A DNA stretch of 64,000 bases from Scybalousia_A sp963540815 (GCA_963540815.1 CAUTQY010000007.1:10392-74391); one strand, 5' to 3'; counted from the stretch's first letter, positions 8,006 to 16,489 are shown. A program made the numbers and translations. Notes: generated from the letters alone by a model not told the origin.

Positions 8006-9130
8006 ATGAATAAGCCTTTTATGTACGGACAGATGGTCTCGGGAGAAAACTTTACCGATAGAAAACAAGAAACGATTCGTTTGAAGAAAAATTTTGAAAA
8101 TGGAATAAATACCATACTTATCTCTCCAAGACGAATAGGTAAGACTTCGCTTGTTAATCACGTTGTATCTTTATTAGATAACAATAATATCATTGTTATT
8201 ATGATGGATATGTATGATTGCAGGGATGAATACGATTTTTATAACAAGTTTTCAGTTGCAGTCCTGAAGGCAACTTCCAATTCTATGGACAATTTTGTTA
8301 AAAATGTCACTGAATTTTTGGGAAGATTTTCTCCTAAAATATCTTTCAATGCAGATATTGTTTCGGAATATTCCATATCTCTCGGCTTGTCTCCAAAGCA
8401 GATATCAGTAGAAGAAATATTGAATCTACCGGAAAAGATAGCAACAAAGAAAAAGAAACATATCCTTATCTGTATGGATGAATTTCAACAGATAGGAGAA
8501 TTTTCCGATTCACTTCAAATGCAGAAAATCATGCGAAGCGTATGGCAAAAGCAAAGTAACGTTAATTATTGCTTTTTCGGAAGCAAGAAACATATGCTTG
8601 AAAATATCTTTTCCAATAGAAGAATGCCATTTTATATGTTTGGAGAAACGATGCATTTGGGAAAAATATCAACAAAGGATTGGATAAAATATATTCAGGA
8701 AAGATTTCAATCTAATGGCAAAACCATATCGGAAAGTATTGCAGAGAGAATATGTCAGACGGTAGACAATTATTCTTCTTATGTGCAGCAATTGTCGTGG
8801 AGTTTATATGTAATAACCGAAAAAAGTGCTACTGAGGAGGGATTACAAACGGCAATTGAGGATATGTTAAATCAAAATGCATCATTTTTTATGGAACAAA
8901 TTAAAGATTTAACCTCATATCAATTAAACTTTTTGAAAGCTGTTGCATCAGGCATACATGAAGGTTTTACTTCTATGGAGACTATGCAAAATTGGCATCT
9001 TGGGGCAAAGTCAAATATTGCTATAATAAAAAAAGCATTGACAGAAAAAGAATTGATAGAAAGGGATGGTATGAAAATAAATCTTTCAGACCCAATCTTT
9101 TTACTATGGCTAAGGAGAACGTACCTATAA
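8006..9130 (+). CDS. AAA ATPase with C-terminal winged helix (archaeal-ATPase/ATPase_2 type)
   Basis: 374 residues. The P-loop is SPRRIGKTSLV (about residues 40-50), which lacks the first Gly of the textbook motif, as is common in this family (GPRR/SPRR...GKTS). The Walker B-like strand ILICMDEFQQI lies at about residues 152-162. The last 70 residues look like a winged helix (SYQLNFLKAVASGIHEGFTS...KKALTEKELIERDG...SDPIFLLWLRR). These orphan ATPases are common accessory genes in Bacteroidota, STAND-like in layout, and their function is generally unknown. It does not belong to glycan synthesis and sits between two copies of a 27-bp repeat derived from a GT2 gene. Possible roles are defence or plasmid/mobile-element maintenance. 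Confidence 0.8.
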   Translation: MNKPFMYGQMVSGENFTDRKQETIRLKKNFENGINTILISPRRIGKTSLVNHVVSLLDNNNIIVIMMDMYDCRDEYDFYNKFSVAVLKATSNSMDNFVKNVTEFLGRFSPKISFNADIVSEYSISLGLSPKQISVEEILNLPEKIATKKKKHILICMDEFQQIGEFSDSLQMQKIMRSVWQKQSNVNYCFFGSKKHMLENIFSNRRMPFYMFGETMHLGKISTKDWIKYIQERFQSNGKTISESIAERICQTVDNYSSYVQQLSWSLYVITEKSATEEGLQTAIEDMLNQNASFFMEQIKDLTSYQLNFLKAVASGIHEGFTSMETMQNWHLGAKSNIAIIKKALTEKELIERDGMKINLSDPIFLLWLRRTYL

Positions 9131-9131
9131 A

Positions 9132-9221
9132 TCGGTTTTAATGTCTGTTTATTATAAGGAACGGGCAAGTTTTTATGCGGAAGAGTTTGTAAGATGTACC
9201 TTTTATAATCAATGTGTTTGA
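9132..9221 (+). pseudogene. Remnant of a GT2 glycosyltransferase 5' end (repeat copy B)
   Basis: The TCG frame from 9132 reads SVLMSVYYKERASFYAEE and on to NQCV, then stop TGA at 9219-9221. This lines up with SVLMSVYYKEQAKYLREALDSVFNQTL of the intact GT2 at 10052, with decay after about 18 codons. The first 27 bases equal copy A. It begins one base after the stop codon of the ATPase gene, in a different frame. I read it as the leftover start of a second, related GT2 gene cut by whatever brought in the neighbouring modules. Confidence 0.72.
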
Positions 9222-9242
9222 CAGTCTTTTAATAAAAGAGGG

Positions 9243-9545
9243 TTATTTTTTTTTGTAAAAAACAATATTCATTCGTTTAATATGCTCTTTAAGACTTTCG
9301 TTTTCCATATTATAAAAGATTGATAAATCTATTTCGTAGGGTAGCAAAAGGTTGTCCAAATCTTCCATAATACTAATTAAATCTTTTTGCGTTATATCTT
9401 TTCCAATAAGCGTTAAATCTATGTCGGAGAAAGGCTTTTGAGTACCTTTGGCACGGGAACCGAAAAGCATAACCTCTTCAACGCAATCGTATTTTGCAAA
9501 CACTTTGTTTATTTGTTCTATCTCTTTGTTTTCTAAGCCGTACAT
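9243..9545 (-). CDS. MNT-domain nucleotidyltransferase, antitoxin of a HEPN/MNT pair
   Basis: 100-residue minimal nucleotidyltransferase. It has the GS-X10-D-X-D motif exactly (GSRAKGTQKPFSDIDL, about residues 29-44), as in MntA-type antitoxins, which modify their HEPN partner by adding AMP to a Tyr next to the active site. The ATG at 9545 is one base after the stop the upstream HEPN gene would have if its frameshift were repaired, so the pair is a classic two-gene operon. It runs against the surrounding polysaccharide genes. Members of this family can also be stand-alone enzymes of unknown substrate. Confidence 0.85.
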   Translation of the reverse strand: MYGLENKEIEQINKVFAKYDCVEEVMLFGSRAKGTQKPFSDIDLTLIGKDITQKDLISIMEDLDNLLLPYEIDLSIFYNMENESLKEHIKRMNIVFYKKK

Positions 9546-9546
9546 A

Positions 9547-9983
9547 CTAATTGTCTTTTAATTTTTTTGCCATTTTATAACGGAAACTTTCAAACAGAGG
9601 ATGATAAATATTAATTATTTTTTGATTATGAATTTGGCAGTGGTTTGGTCGTAGGTGTGTGTGGTAAGATTTCGGTTAGTAATAGCATCCATCCATTGCT
9701 TATCACTAATCAAACCTATTGAAAGTGCTTTACGAATGGCATCCCTTGGTCCTGCAATGTTTCCATAGCCCTGAAACTCTTCATAATCTTTTATAACTCT
9801 CCACGCAAGTTCATGTGTGTATTCATATCTCTGCACAAGACCTTCCTCCAAAAGCTCAACATTATCATCTTGTGATGGAGCATTATAAATCTGTTTGAGA
9901 GTTTCAACGGCTTGCCTCAATTTGCTAAGGGCTTGGGAAAAATTATCAAATCTTTGCTTCCAACGGATATCCTGCTTACCCAT
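9547..9983 (-). pseudogene. HEPN-domain toxin (HI0074/NTase-substrate-binding family), frameshifted
   Basis: The intact frame gives 122 residues from the ATG at 9983, ending in FIIKK and a stop at 9615-9617. The four-helix family pattern is clear, and the active motif R-X4-H-X-Y (NRNLTTHTYD) is present. The stop follows a run of six A on the coding strand (9618-9623). Adding one A continues the frame as KKIINIYHPLFESFRYKMAKK..., ending at 9547 one base before the MNT start, and gives about 145 residues, the usual family length. So the last 24 or so residues are lost by a 1-base deletion, or the base is a sequencing error in a homopolymer. Whether the shortened protein still cuts or binds RNA is unknown. 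Confidence 0.8.
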
Positions 9984-10051
9984 ATCATTAACTTTGCTTT
10001 AAACATTACGAAGGCGAAGTTACAATAAATTTATTTCTTAATAATCAACAA

Positions 10052-10861
10052 ATGAATTTTTCGGTTTTAATGTCTGTTTATTACAAGGAACAGGCTAAGT
10101 ATTTGCGTGAGGCTTTGGACAGTGTGTTTAATCAGACGCTCCAAGCCGATGAAGTTGTTTTGGTGGAGGACGGTCCTCTGACAAAGGAACTTGATAAAGT
10201 TATTGAAGAATATCAAAACAAGTATAAGGAATTAAAACTTATCAAACTAACGGAGAACGGCGGTTTGGGAAAAGCCTTAAACGAGGGTTTGAAACACTGC
10301 TCTTTTGATATTGTGGCAAGGATGGATACGGACGATATTTGCAAGCCACAGAGGTTTGAAAAGCAGATAAATTTTTTGTTTTCTCACCCTGAGATAGATA
10401 TTGTCTCTTCTTGGATAGAGGAATTTGTCGGCAGTAAAGAAAACATCAAATCCATAAGAAAACTGCCTGAAAACAATGAAGATATATTCCGTTTTGGAAA
10501 GAAAAGAAACCCAATCAATCACCCTGCGGTTGCATTTAGAAAACAAGCGTTAGAAAAGGTCGGCTCTTATCAGCATTTTCCTTTGTTTGAGGATTATTAT
10601 CTGTGGGTTAGGATGCTTATGAACGGGGCGAAGTTCCATAATTTGCAGGAAAGCCTTTTGTATTTTCGGGCGAGCGAAGATATGTTTAAACGCAGAGGCG
10701 GTCGAAAATATGCAAAAGATGAGATTCGGTTTCAAAAGCAATGCTTAAAACTTGGCTACATAAACTTTTTTGAATTTCTAAGGAATATCTCTATTCGTTT
10801 TGTCGCAAGAATAGTACCGAATGGTTTAAGGGAAAAGATTTATAAAACAATAAGAAAATAA
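10052..10861 (+). CDS. Glycosyltransferase family 2
   Basis: 269-residue GT-A enzyme. The start FSVLMSVYYKEQAKYLREALDSVFNQ is the nucleotide-binding strand and helix; VLVEDGP and VARMDTDDI hold the donor and metal-binding Asp residues (DTDD, about residue 90); FEDYYLWVRML is the catalytic ED region. It probably adds one sugar to the repeat unit. Its first codons are copy C of the 27-bp repeat. The next gene follows after 9 bases. The ATG at 10052 is the start preserved in the repeat alignment. Confidence 0.88.
   Translation: MNFSVLMSVYYKEQAKYLREALDSVFNQTLQADEVVLVEDGPLTKELDKVIEEYQNKYKELKLIKLTENGGLGKALNEGLKHCSFDIVARMDTDDICKPQRFEKQINFLFSHPEIDIVSSWIEEFVGSKENIKSIRKLPENNEDIFRFGKKRNPINHPAVAFRKQALEKVGSYQHFPLFEDYYLWVRMLMNGAKFHNLQESLLYFRASEDMFKRRGGRKYAKDEIRFQKQCLKLGYINFFEFLRNISIRFVARIVPNGLREKIYKTIRK
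10061..10087 (+). repeat. 27-bp direct repeat, copy C (within the intact GT2 gene)
   Basis: Codons 4-12 of the GT2 gene. It differs from copies A and B only in TAT versus TAC for the second Tyr. This is the only one of the three copies that continues into a full gene, so it marks the ancestral context from which the other two derive. Confidence 0.9.
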
Positions 10862-10870
10862 CATACAAGA

Positions 10871-11866
10871 ATGAGAATTACATTGATAGGGGCGAGTGGC
10901 TTTGTGGGCACTCGCTTATTGGGGCTTTTGAGCGAAGAAAAAAGCAAATATGAATTGAAAAACATAGATTTACGGCAGAGTCATTTCTTTGCCGATTTGA
11001 CAACTATAGGCGATGTTCGTTTGCAAGACCAAATGGATAAGGAATTGCAAAATACGGACTTGGTTGTCCTTTTGGCTGCTCAGCACAGGGACGATGTTAC
11101 GCCCACATCCCTTTATTACGACACCAACGTGGGCGGGATGAAAGTTTGCTTGCAGGCTATGGAAAAGAACGGTGTCAAGCGTTTGGTTTTCTTTTCTTCC
11201 GTAGCTGTTTATGGGCTGAATAAGGACAACCCTGACGAAGATTTTCCCAAAGACCCGTTCAATCATTACGGCAAAAGCAAGTGGCAGGCCGAACAAGTCT
11301 TGCAAGAGTGGTACAAAACGCACAAGGATTGGAACATTAACATCGTTCGCCCGACGGTTATCTTTGGCGAGAGGAACAGAGGCAATGTTTACAATCTTTT
11401 GAAGCAGATTTCCGGCGGGCGTTTCCTTATGGTCGGAGATGGAAAGAATAAAAAATCAATGGCTTACGTGGAAAATATTGTTGCCTTCGTGAAGTTTATG
11501 ATAGATAACAAGACCGAGGGTTACAATGTCTTCAATTATATTGACAAGCCTGACGTTGATATGAATGATTTGGTAACGCATGTCGAAAAGGTGCTCAATA
11601 AACACATTCCGCAGACGCATTTCCCTTATTGGATGGGTATGTTAGGAGGTTATTGTTTTGATTTGTTGGCAAAGATAGCAGGAAAGAAACTCACTATCAG
11701 TTCCGTAAGAGTAAAGAAGTTTTGTGCCACCACACAATATGATGCAAGCAAAGTACAACAAACGGGTTTCAAACCTCCATACACATTAAAAGAGGGTCTG
11801 CAACGCACCCTTGAATTTGAATTTATCCATTCCCGCACAGACGATATTACTTTTAAAACCGAATAA
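10871..11866 (+). CDS. NAD-dependent epimerase/dehydratase (extended SDR)
   Basis: 331 residues. N-terminal GASGFVG (GxxGxxG, residues 7-13), FFSSVAVYG, the catalytic YGKSK (Tyr and Lys of the YxxxK pair) and RPTVIFGERNRG are all in place. It belongs to the UDP-sugar epimerase-like extended short-chain dehydrogenases and probably makes or modifies the nucleotide sugar used by neighbouring transferases. It is followed by a strong terminator at 11916, which ends the locus transcript. The particular sugar cannot be told. Confidence 0.85.
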   Translation: MRITLIGASGFVGTRLLGLLSEEKSKYELKNIDLRQSHFFADLTTIGDVRLQDQMDKELQNTDLVVLLAAQHRDDVTPTSLYYDTNVGGMKVCLQAMEKNGVKRLVFFSSVAVYGLNKDNPDEDFPKDPFNHYGKSKWQAEQVLQEWYKTHKDWNINIVRPTVIFGERNRGNVYNLLKQISGGRFLMVGDGKNKKSMAYVENIVAFVKFMIDNKTEGYNVFNYIDKPDVDMNDLVTHVEKVLNKHIPQTHFPYWMGMLGGYCFDLLAKIAGKKLTISSVRVKKFCATTQYDASKVQQTGFKPPYTLKEGLQRTLEFEFIHSRTDDITFKTE

Positions 11867-11915
11867 TTATATTTCATTGTAATTGACCAAACAAAATAAT
11901 TTCCAATAAAGAAAG

Positions 11916-11948
11916 GGCTTTGATTTTTTGATAATCAAAGCCTTTTTT
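11916..11948 (+). terminator. Rho-independent terminator after the polysaccharide locus
   Basis: A perfect 10-bp stem (GGCTTTGATT at 11916-11925 with AATCAAAGCC at 11933-11942), a 7-base loop, then six T. Confidence 0.92.
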
Positions 11949-11988
11949 GTACCGATTTGTTTTATAGTATTTTGTGAAATAAACATAA

Positions 11989-12018
11989 TTGGTATGTAAT
12001 AAAATTAGACTACTTTTG
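11989..12018 (+). promoter_or_regulatory. Promoter of the second flippase gene
   Basis: TTG at 11989-11991, 19 bases, then TACTTTTG at 12011-12018, matching the Bacteroidota TTTG-N19-TAnnTTTG promoter. It leaves a leader of about 12 bases before the ATG at 12038. Confidence 0.75.
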
Positions 12019-12037
12019 CAAAGTAAATACTATAAAT

Positions 12038-13573
12038 ATGATTTCAGCAGACAATCAACTCAGTGGCTCCAAGATAGCAAAAAATACTCTTATACTTTAT
12101 ATGCGTATGTTTATCCTCTTACTCATAGGTTTATATACGAGTAGGGTGGTTCTGAAAGTATTGGGAGAAAACGATTTCGGAATTTATAATGTAGTAGCGG
12201 GAGTTGTGTCTATGTTTACTATCTTAACTCAAAGTTTGTCTACGGCCATAAGTAGATTTCTTACCTTTGAAATAGGTAAAGACAACAAACAAAAACTGAA
12301 AAATATTTTTTCCACCGCCCTTTGTGTTCAAACCATATTGGTTGTCTGTGTAATAATTATAGCCGAGCCTATATCCGTATGGTTTCTGAATACTCATTTG
12401 CAAATACCCATAGAAAGATTGCCCTCGGCCAACTGGGTTCTGCAATGTGCTTTGGGAATATTTGTTATCAATCTTTTGTCCGTGCCGTTTAGCGCTGCTG
12501 TCATAGCCCGCGAAAGAATGAAAATATTTGCCTATATTTCATTATTGGAGGGAGTTTTAAAACTTTTAATTGCCTTTTTAATAACCGTTTCTTCTTTTGA
12601 TAAACTAAAAACATACGCCGTGCTTATGTTTGTCGTGGATTTAATTGTAAAAATGGTATATGTAATATATTGTAAAAGAAATTTTGAAGAATGCAGAACT
12701 TTATCTCTCAAATATAAACCTTCTTTGCTTAAAGAAATAGGCAGTTTTGCAGGGTGGAATTTCTTGGGCAATGGCGTTTGGGTTGTTAATACACAAGGAG
12801 TAAATATACTTACCAACTTATTTTTTAATGTAAGAGTAAATACGGCACGAGGTATAGCAGTGCAAGTAAACAACGCCGTTCAACAGTTTATAAACAATTT
12901 TACCACAGCGCTAAATCCTCAAATCACCAAATCCTATGCAATGGAAGAGCATTCATATATGAGGTCATTGACCTATAAGGGCGCCAAATATTCTTTCTTT
13001 CTATTATTCTTTTTTGTCCTGCCTTTGTGTTTGGAAACAGAGCAAGTGTTAAATATTTGGTTACATAAGGTGCCGGAATATGCCGTTATTTTTGTCAGAC
13101 TATCTCTTATAGGGTTGTTCTGCACCATTTTACCCGGCACTTTGGTAAGGGTTATGTATGCTACCGGTAAAATAAAAAAATATCAAATCGTCGTGAGTAT
13201 TATAGGATTGTTAGACTTACCGCTAACCTATTTGGTATTTAAAATTGGCTGCCCGCCTTGGGGAGCATATATTATTTACATACTTATTTATTTTATTTTG
13301 ATTTTTGTCAGATTGTTTTTGGTAAACGAAATAGTCCCCATCTCTCCTAAAAATTATATCAAAGAGGTTTTGTTAAAAATTTTTTTCATCTCTCTTCTAT
13401 CCTCCGCTATTCCTATTGCTATAAGATATTATATGCCCGAATCTTTTCTCAGACTGCTTATAGTTGCTTTTGTAAGTGTTGCTTGCTCAGGTTTATTTAT
13501 TTATTTGTTTGGATTGGACAGGGGGGAAAAACTTTTTTTTCACAATAAAATCAAATCTATCTTAAGAAGGTAA
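12038..13573 (+). CDS. Second polysaccharide flippase (MOP superfamily)
   Basis: 511 residues, about 14 membrane segments. N-terminal block MRMFILLLIGLYTSRVVL...GENDFGIYNVVAGV is the Bacteroidota Wzx/MATE-like exporter pattern. It is a single-gene unit: terminator upstream, own promoter at 11989, and no co-directional neighbour except tRNA-Gln. It probably exports lipid-linked oligosaccharide, either for the locus upstream or for a glycan whose genes are elsewhere. There is a G6-A5-T8 run close to the 3' end (13521-13539), too near the C-terminus to matter much. Confidence 0.85.
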   Translation: MISADNQLSGSKIAKNTLILYMRMFILLLIGLYTSRVVLKVLGENDFGIYNVVAGVVSMFTILTQSLSTAISRFLTFEIGKDNKQKLKNIFSTALCVQTILVVCVIIIAEPISVWFLNTHLQIPIERLPSANWVLQCALGIFVINLLSVPFSAAVIARERMKIFAYISLLEGVLKLLIAFLITVSSFDKLKTYAVLMFVVDLIVKMVYVIYCKRNFEECRTLSLKYKPSLLKEIGSFAGWNFLGNGVWVVNTQGVNILTNLFFNVRVNTARGIAVQVNNAVQQFINNFTTALNPQITKSYAMEEHSYMRSLTYKGAKYSFFLLFFFVLPLCLETEQVLNIWLHKVPEYAVIFVRLSLIGLFCTILPGTLVRVMYATGKIKKYQIVVSIIGLLDLPLTYLVFKIGCPPWGAYIIYILIYFILIFVRLFLVNEIVPISPKNYIKEVLLKIFFISLLSSAIPIAIRYYMPESFLRLLIVAFVSVACSGLFIYLFGLDRGEKLFFHNKIKSILRR

Positions 13574-13638
13574 ATATCTACTTTACAAATATTTAACCTT
13601 AGCTATTAGATTTAAGTACCATATTTTCCGCAATAAAA

Positions 13639-13669
13639 TTTGGCAGATAAGAAAAATATTTTACCTTTG
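13639..13669 (+). promoter_or_regulatory. Promoter of tRNA-Gln
   Basis: TTTG at 13639-13642, exactly 19 bases, then TACCTTTG at 13662-13669. Full match to the Bacteroidota promoter, 16 bases before the mature tRNA. Confidence 0.85.
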
Positions 13670-13685
13670 CAAAACGAATAAGGAT

Positions 13686-13756
13686 TGTCCTATGGTGTAA
13701 TGGTAACACAACTGATTTTGGTTCAGTCATTCATAGTTCGAATCTATGTAGGACAA
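13686..13756 (+). tRNA. tRNA-Gln (anticodon UUG)
   Basis: Acceptor TGTCCTA (13686-13692) pairs with TAGGACA (13749-13755). The anticodon stem ACTGA/TCAGT encloses the loop TTTTGGT with anticodon TTG at 13718-13720. The T arm is CATAG-TTCGAAT-CTATG. The discriminator is A and CCA is not encoded. No duplicated 3' end was found nearby, so the gene does not look like a used attachment site. Confidence 0.96.
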
Positions 13757-13780
13757 CTTTTATTATCAACAATAATCTTT

Positions 13781-13820
13781 AAAGGTCTGTAAATGTATAT
13801 TTTACAGACCTTTATTTTTT
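13781..13820 (+). terminator. Rho-independent terminator after tRNA-Gln
   Basis: A perfect 13-bp stem (AAAGGTCTGTAAA with TTTACAGACCTTT), 7-base loop, then A and six T. Confidence 0.93.
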
Positions 13821-13920
13821 ATCTTTTCCGTGTTTTATTTACTTTAAATTACTTTTTGCAAATAACGGATGTTCTTAGTTTTTATAAAAGTCATAACCTC
13901 GTATGGATTAATAAAATTGC

Positions 13921-14520
13921 GGATTGCTTCGCCTTACGGCTCGCAATGACGGATGTACAATGTTGTATAAACTACATACCGACATTATGTATTGTTTGCG
14001 TAATGTGTCCGCGTCAAAAGCCTACCCTTTTTTTCTTCGTCATTGCAAGCCAAACAAAAGTGTCATTGCGAGCCTTCCTTTTACGTCATTGCGAGACTTT
14101 GCAGAACTCGTGACAATTTTGACCTATATATTTATTTTTTTGCGGACGGATTGGTAGACTGCCAAACTAGGAAAGGATTTTGCCTTTAGGCTTTTGGTTT
14201 CTGCCAAAGGCCGTTTCAATGATGAAAAAACCACCTTTTTTCATCAAAAAAAGGTGGTTTTTTGACTCAAAAAAGGTGGTTTTTTTGATAACGAATCACC
14301 GTTTGGCAGACACAAAACAAAGAAAGGCAAAAATATCAGGCGGTTGGGATTGCCACGCCTTACGGCTCACAATGACGACCGGTAACATGCTTTTTTTCGG
14401 ATTGCCACGATTTAAAGCGAAGCTACGCAATGACGGACGCAATAAGGAATAGATTGCCACGCCCTAGCGGGTTCGCAACAACGTGTTTTTTGTGGATTGT
14501 TACGATAAAACGAAGAATAG
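13921..14520. repeat. Cluster of CGTCATTGCGAG / GGATTGCttCG palindromic repeat units
   Basis: The 838-base gap 13757-14595 holds no gene I trust. It carries many units of an imperfect palindrome whose halves are GGATTGCttCG and CGCAATGACG: 13921-13950, 14347-14375, 14399-14433 and a decayed one near 14452-14480, plus half units GTCATTGCgAG at about 14038, 14062 and 14084. The same family fills the gap at 25510-25790. Both gaps lie where genes converge. The apparent reading frames over this stretch (for example 13793-14113 and 14180-14452) are products of the repeats. The 161-bp element at 14172-14332 is embedded in the cluster. Confidence 0.8.
14172..14332 (+). repeat. 161-bp dispersed element, copy 1
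   Basis: Same length as copy 2 (25829-25989), which lies in the opposite orientation. The outer arms align well (AAAGGATT.TGCC..., GGTTTCTGCCA, GATAACGAATC, GTTTGGCAGA, CAAAGAAAGGCAAAA). The middle holds three 5-base cores, each flanked by A-runs and T-runs: CCACC (14231-14235), GGTGG (14253-14257) and GGTGG (14275-14279), separated by CATC and GACTC spacers. The cores can pair with one another, giving alternative hairpins with long A/T stems. Confidence 0.85.
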
Positions 14521-14595
14521 CGAGGGTACAAAAACGGGCTGTAATAAAGATAGCAGAGTATATGGCAGATAAATAAAAAGAATAAATATATGGGT

Positions 14596-15756
14596 TTATA
14601 GAGAGTTGTATAAATCGATGTGTTTTTGGGCTATATCATTGTTTGCGAACTTTTTTATATGCTTTAACCCTTCTTCTATGGCTTGTTCTTTTCTCTCTTT
14701 GTTATAAAGAAAAGTTTTAAGAGCTTGGGTCATGGCTTTGACATCATTATTTGCCACATACAAAGAATATTCCCCTCCTGCCTCTTCCAAACAAGAACCC
14801 TTACAAGCAATTACGGGCAACCTATTGGACATAGCCTCTATAATAGGAATACCAAATCCTTCATAAACGGAAGGGTAAACAAATATTGAAGCCAAAGAAT
14901 ATATAACTTTTAACTCCTCAAATAACACCCCGTTTATAATATGAACATTATTGTTTAGATTGTTTTCTTGTATGTAAGATTCAACCTCTTTGGCATATTC
15001 CGTGCGTTTTCCTACAATAACAAGGTGTAAATCCTTTTGAGAATCCGTTAATTCCTTTAACGCTTTTATGGCAAGTAATACGTTTTTTCTTTTTTCTATT
15101 GTTCCCACATTAAGAATAAATTTTTCGGGTAAGGAGTACTTTTGTCTTATCTCTCGCTTGTCCTCCGTGCAAACAGTTTGGGTAAATATGGGATTAAAAG
15201 ATTGATAAATAACCTCTATTTTATTTTCCGCAACATTACCGTATCGTATTATATCTCTTTTTGTACATTCGCTTATGGCTATAATACGGTCGGCTTGTTT
15301 TACTGTGCGAAAAAATTTTTGTTTATAAAACCAAACATCCGCAGGCGAATACCACTCCGGATGTGGTATAAAGATAAGGTCATGTATTGTTACTATGGAT
15401 TTAACTCCGCTTTTTTTTATTCCAAAAGGCAGTTGTCCGCTAAGACCATGGAATACTTGTACTTTGTCTTTTAACAAATCCTTTACAATGTATTTTTCTC
15501 GCCAGAGTGTTTTTGCTATTTTGTTATTAAGCAGAGCGTTACCGGAATTATTAAAAGGAAATTTGAATGTTATATTTTTCTCGGACAAAAGAGAGGAGTA
15601 AAGTTCTTTTCTTCCCTCTGTTGGGGTGTAGAGAAAAAAAGATTTGTCTTTGTAATTGGTGGCCAAACTTTGCAAAAGTGTTCTACCATAAGAGCCCAAC
15701 CCCGTTGTATTGCCTGCTATTCTTTTGGCATCAAAACCTACGATTGTTTTGTTCAT
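14596..15756 (-). CDS. Glycosyltransferase family 4
   Basis: 386 residues from the ATG at 15756 (MNKTIVGFDAKRIAGNTTGLGSYGRTLL), which overlaps the TGA of the outer-membrane protein gene by four bases (ATGA); the frame is open further upstream but those codons lie inside the neighbour. The N-terminus with GLGSYGR and the C-terminal FVYPSVYEGFGIPIIEAMSNRLPVIA (EX7E region) are typical of GT4 mannosyl/rhamnosyl-type transferases. It is the last gene of a three-gene minus-strand group with the outer-membrane and transglutaminase-like proteins. Function in that group is unclear. Confidence 0.88.
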   Translation of the reverse strand: MNKTIVGFDAKRIAGNTTGLGSYGRTLLQSLATNYKDKSFFLYTPTEGRKELYSSLLSEKNITFKFPFNNSGNALLNNKIAKTLWREKYIVKDLLKDKVQVFHGLSGQLPFGIKKSGVKSIVTIHDLIFIPHPEWYSPADVWFYKQKFFRTVKQADRIIAISECTKRDIIRYGNVAENKIEVIYQSFNPIFTQTVCTEDKREIRQKYSLPEKFILNVGTIEKRKNVLLAIKALKELTDSQKDLHLVIVGKRTEYAKEVESYIQENNLNNNVHIINGVLFEELKVIYSLASIFVYPSVYEGFGIPIIEAMSNRLPVIACKGSCLEEAGGEYSLYVANNDVKAMTQALKTFLYNKERKEQAIEEGLKHIKKFANNDIAQKHIDLYNSL

Positions 15757-16424
15757 CGTCTTTTCTTGTCTGAGTGAAAGAAATAGGTAAGACCCAAACC
15801 CCAACCGCGCCAGCGATAGTTGTTCCATCTGCCTATATTAACAAAACCCATTGTATAAGTGGCATTTATTTCCCAATGATGATTAAAATCGTAGCCCACT
15901 CCAAACATATAACCTACGTCTTCTTTGTGCAAATTGCCGTCGGCAAAAGTTTTTACCGTTTTACTCTCTCCTGCCGTATAATTGTCTTTATCCTGTTGGT
16001 CGTTATTTGTCCATGTTGTATTACCCCACAATCCGTATGTAACAAAGGGTGTTATGGAAACAATAATTCCTCTTCCCGCTCTTTCGTCTCCGAATTTTAA
16101 TTCCAATTTTGCCTCAATATCCAAAAAATATCCGTCTATATCGGATGTTCCTTGCGGAAAATCGGATTTGTAACCCTTTTTCCACAAAGCAAGCATTGGT
16201 TTGAAATACAGATTATATACCAAATGTTTTTCTCCTACCATACCGACTTTTGCACCAAATTGCTTTTCAATATATTGCGGTTGATTAACCCAATCGTATG
16301 TTCCGTTAATGCTTACTCCAAACTTCCAAGGGTCCTTGCTTTCTTTAACGGTGCTGACCTCCATTTGAGCAAAAACTACCTTTGATGCAATTAGTACAAG
16401 CAAGAATAATAAAATCTTTTTCAT
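15753..16424 (-). CDS. Outer-membrane beta-barrel protein
   Basis: 223 residues from the ATG at 16424 (MKKILLFLLVLIASKVVFAQ), giving a clean signal peptide cleaved after AQ; an upstream start at 16454 would hide it. The mature part has alternating strands (WKFGVSINGTYDWV, EINATYTMGFVNIGRW, GWGLGLTYFF) that end in an aromatic residue plus a short basic tail, as in porin-family/OmpW-like barrels. The role is unknown. The GT4 gene starts within its stop codon. Confidence 0.75.
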   Translation of the reverse strand: MKKILLFLLVLIASKVVFAQMEVSTVKESKDPWKFGVSINGTYDWVNQPQYIEKQFGAKVGMVGEKHLVYNLYFKPMLALWKKGYKSDFPQGTSDIDGYFLDIEAKLELKFGDERAGRGIIVSITPFVTYGLWGNTTWTNNDQQDKDNYTAGESKTVKTFADGNLHKEDVGYMFGVGYDFNHHWEINATYTMGFVNIGRWNNYRWRGWGLGLTYFFHSDKKRR

Positions 16425-16489
16425 TGTGTTTTGCCAAAAAAATAAAAATGCCAAGTAAGAAATCTAAAACGCTATTTCAAGGATTAATA

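Noticed and set aside
7907..10087. Integron or IS insertion as the cause of the three 27-bp repeats
   Set aside because: No integrase, transposase or attC-like structure is present, and the repeats are coding sequence of a GT2, not target-site duplications of normal size.
13686..13756. tRNA-Gln as an integration site
   Set aside because: No second copy of its 3' end and no integrase in the window.
13793..14452. Open frames of 77-106 codons in the gap after tRNA-Gln
   Set aside because: They overlap the terminator, palindromic repeats and the 161-bp element, and their residues mirror the repeat sequence.
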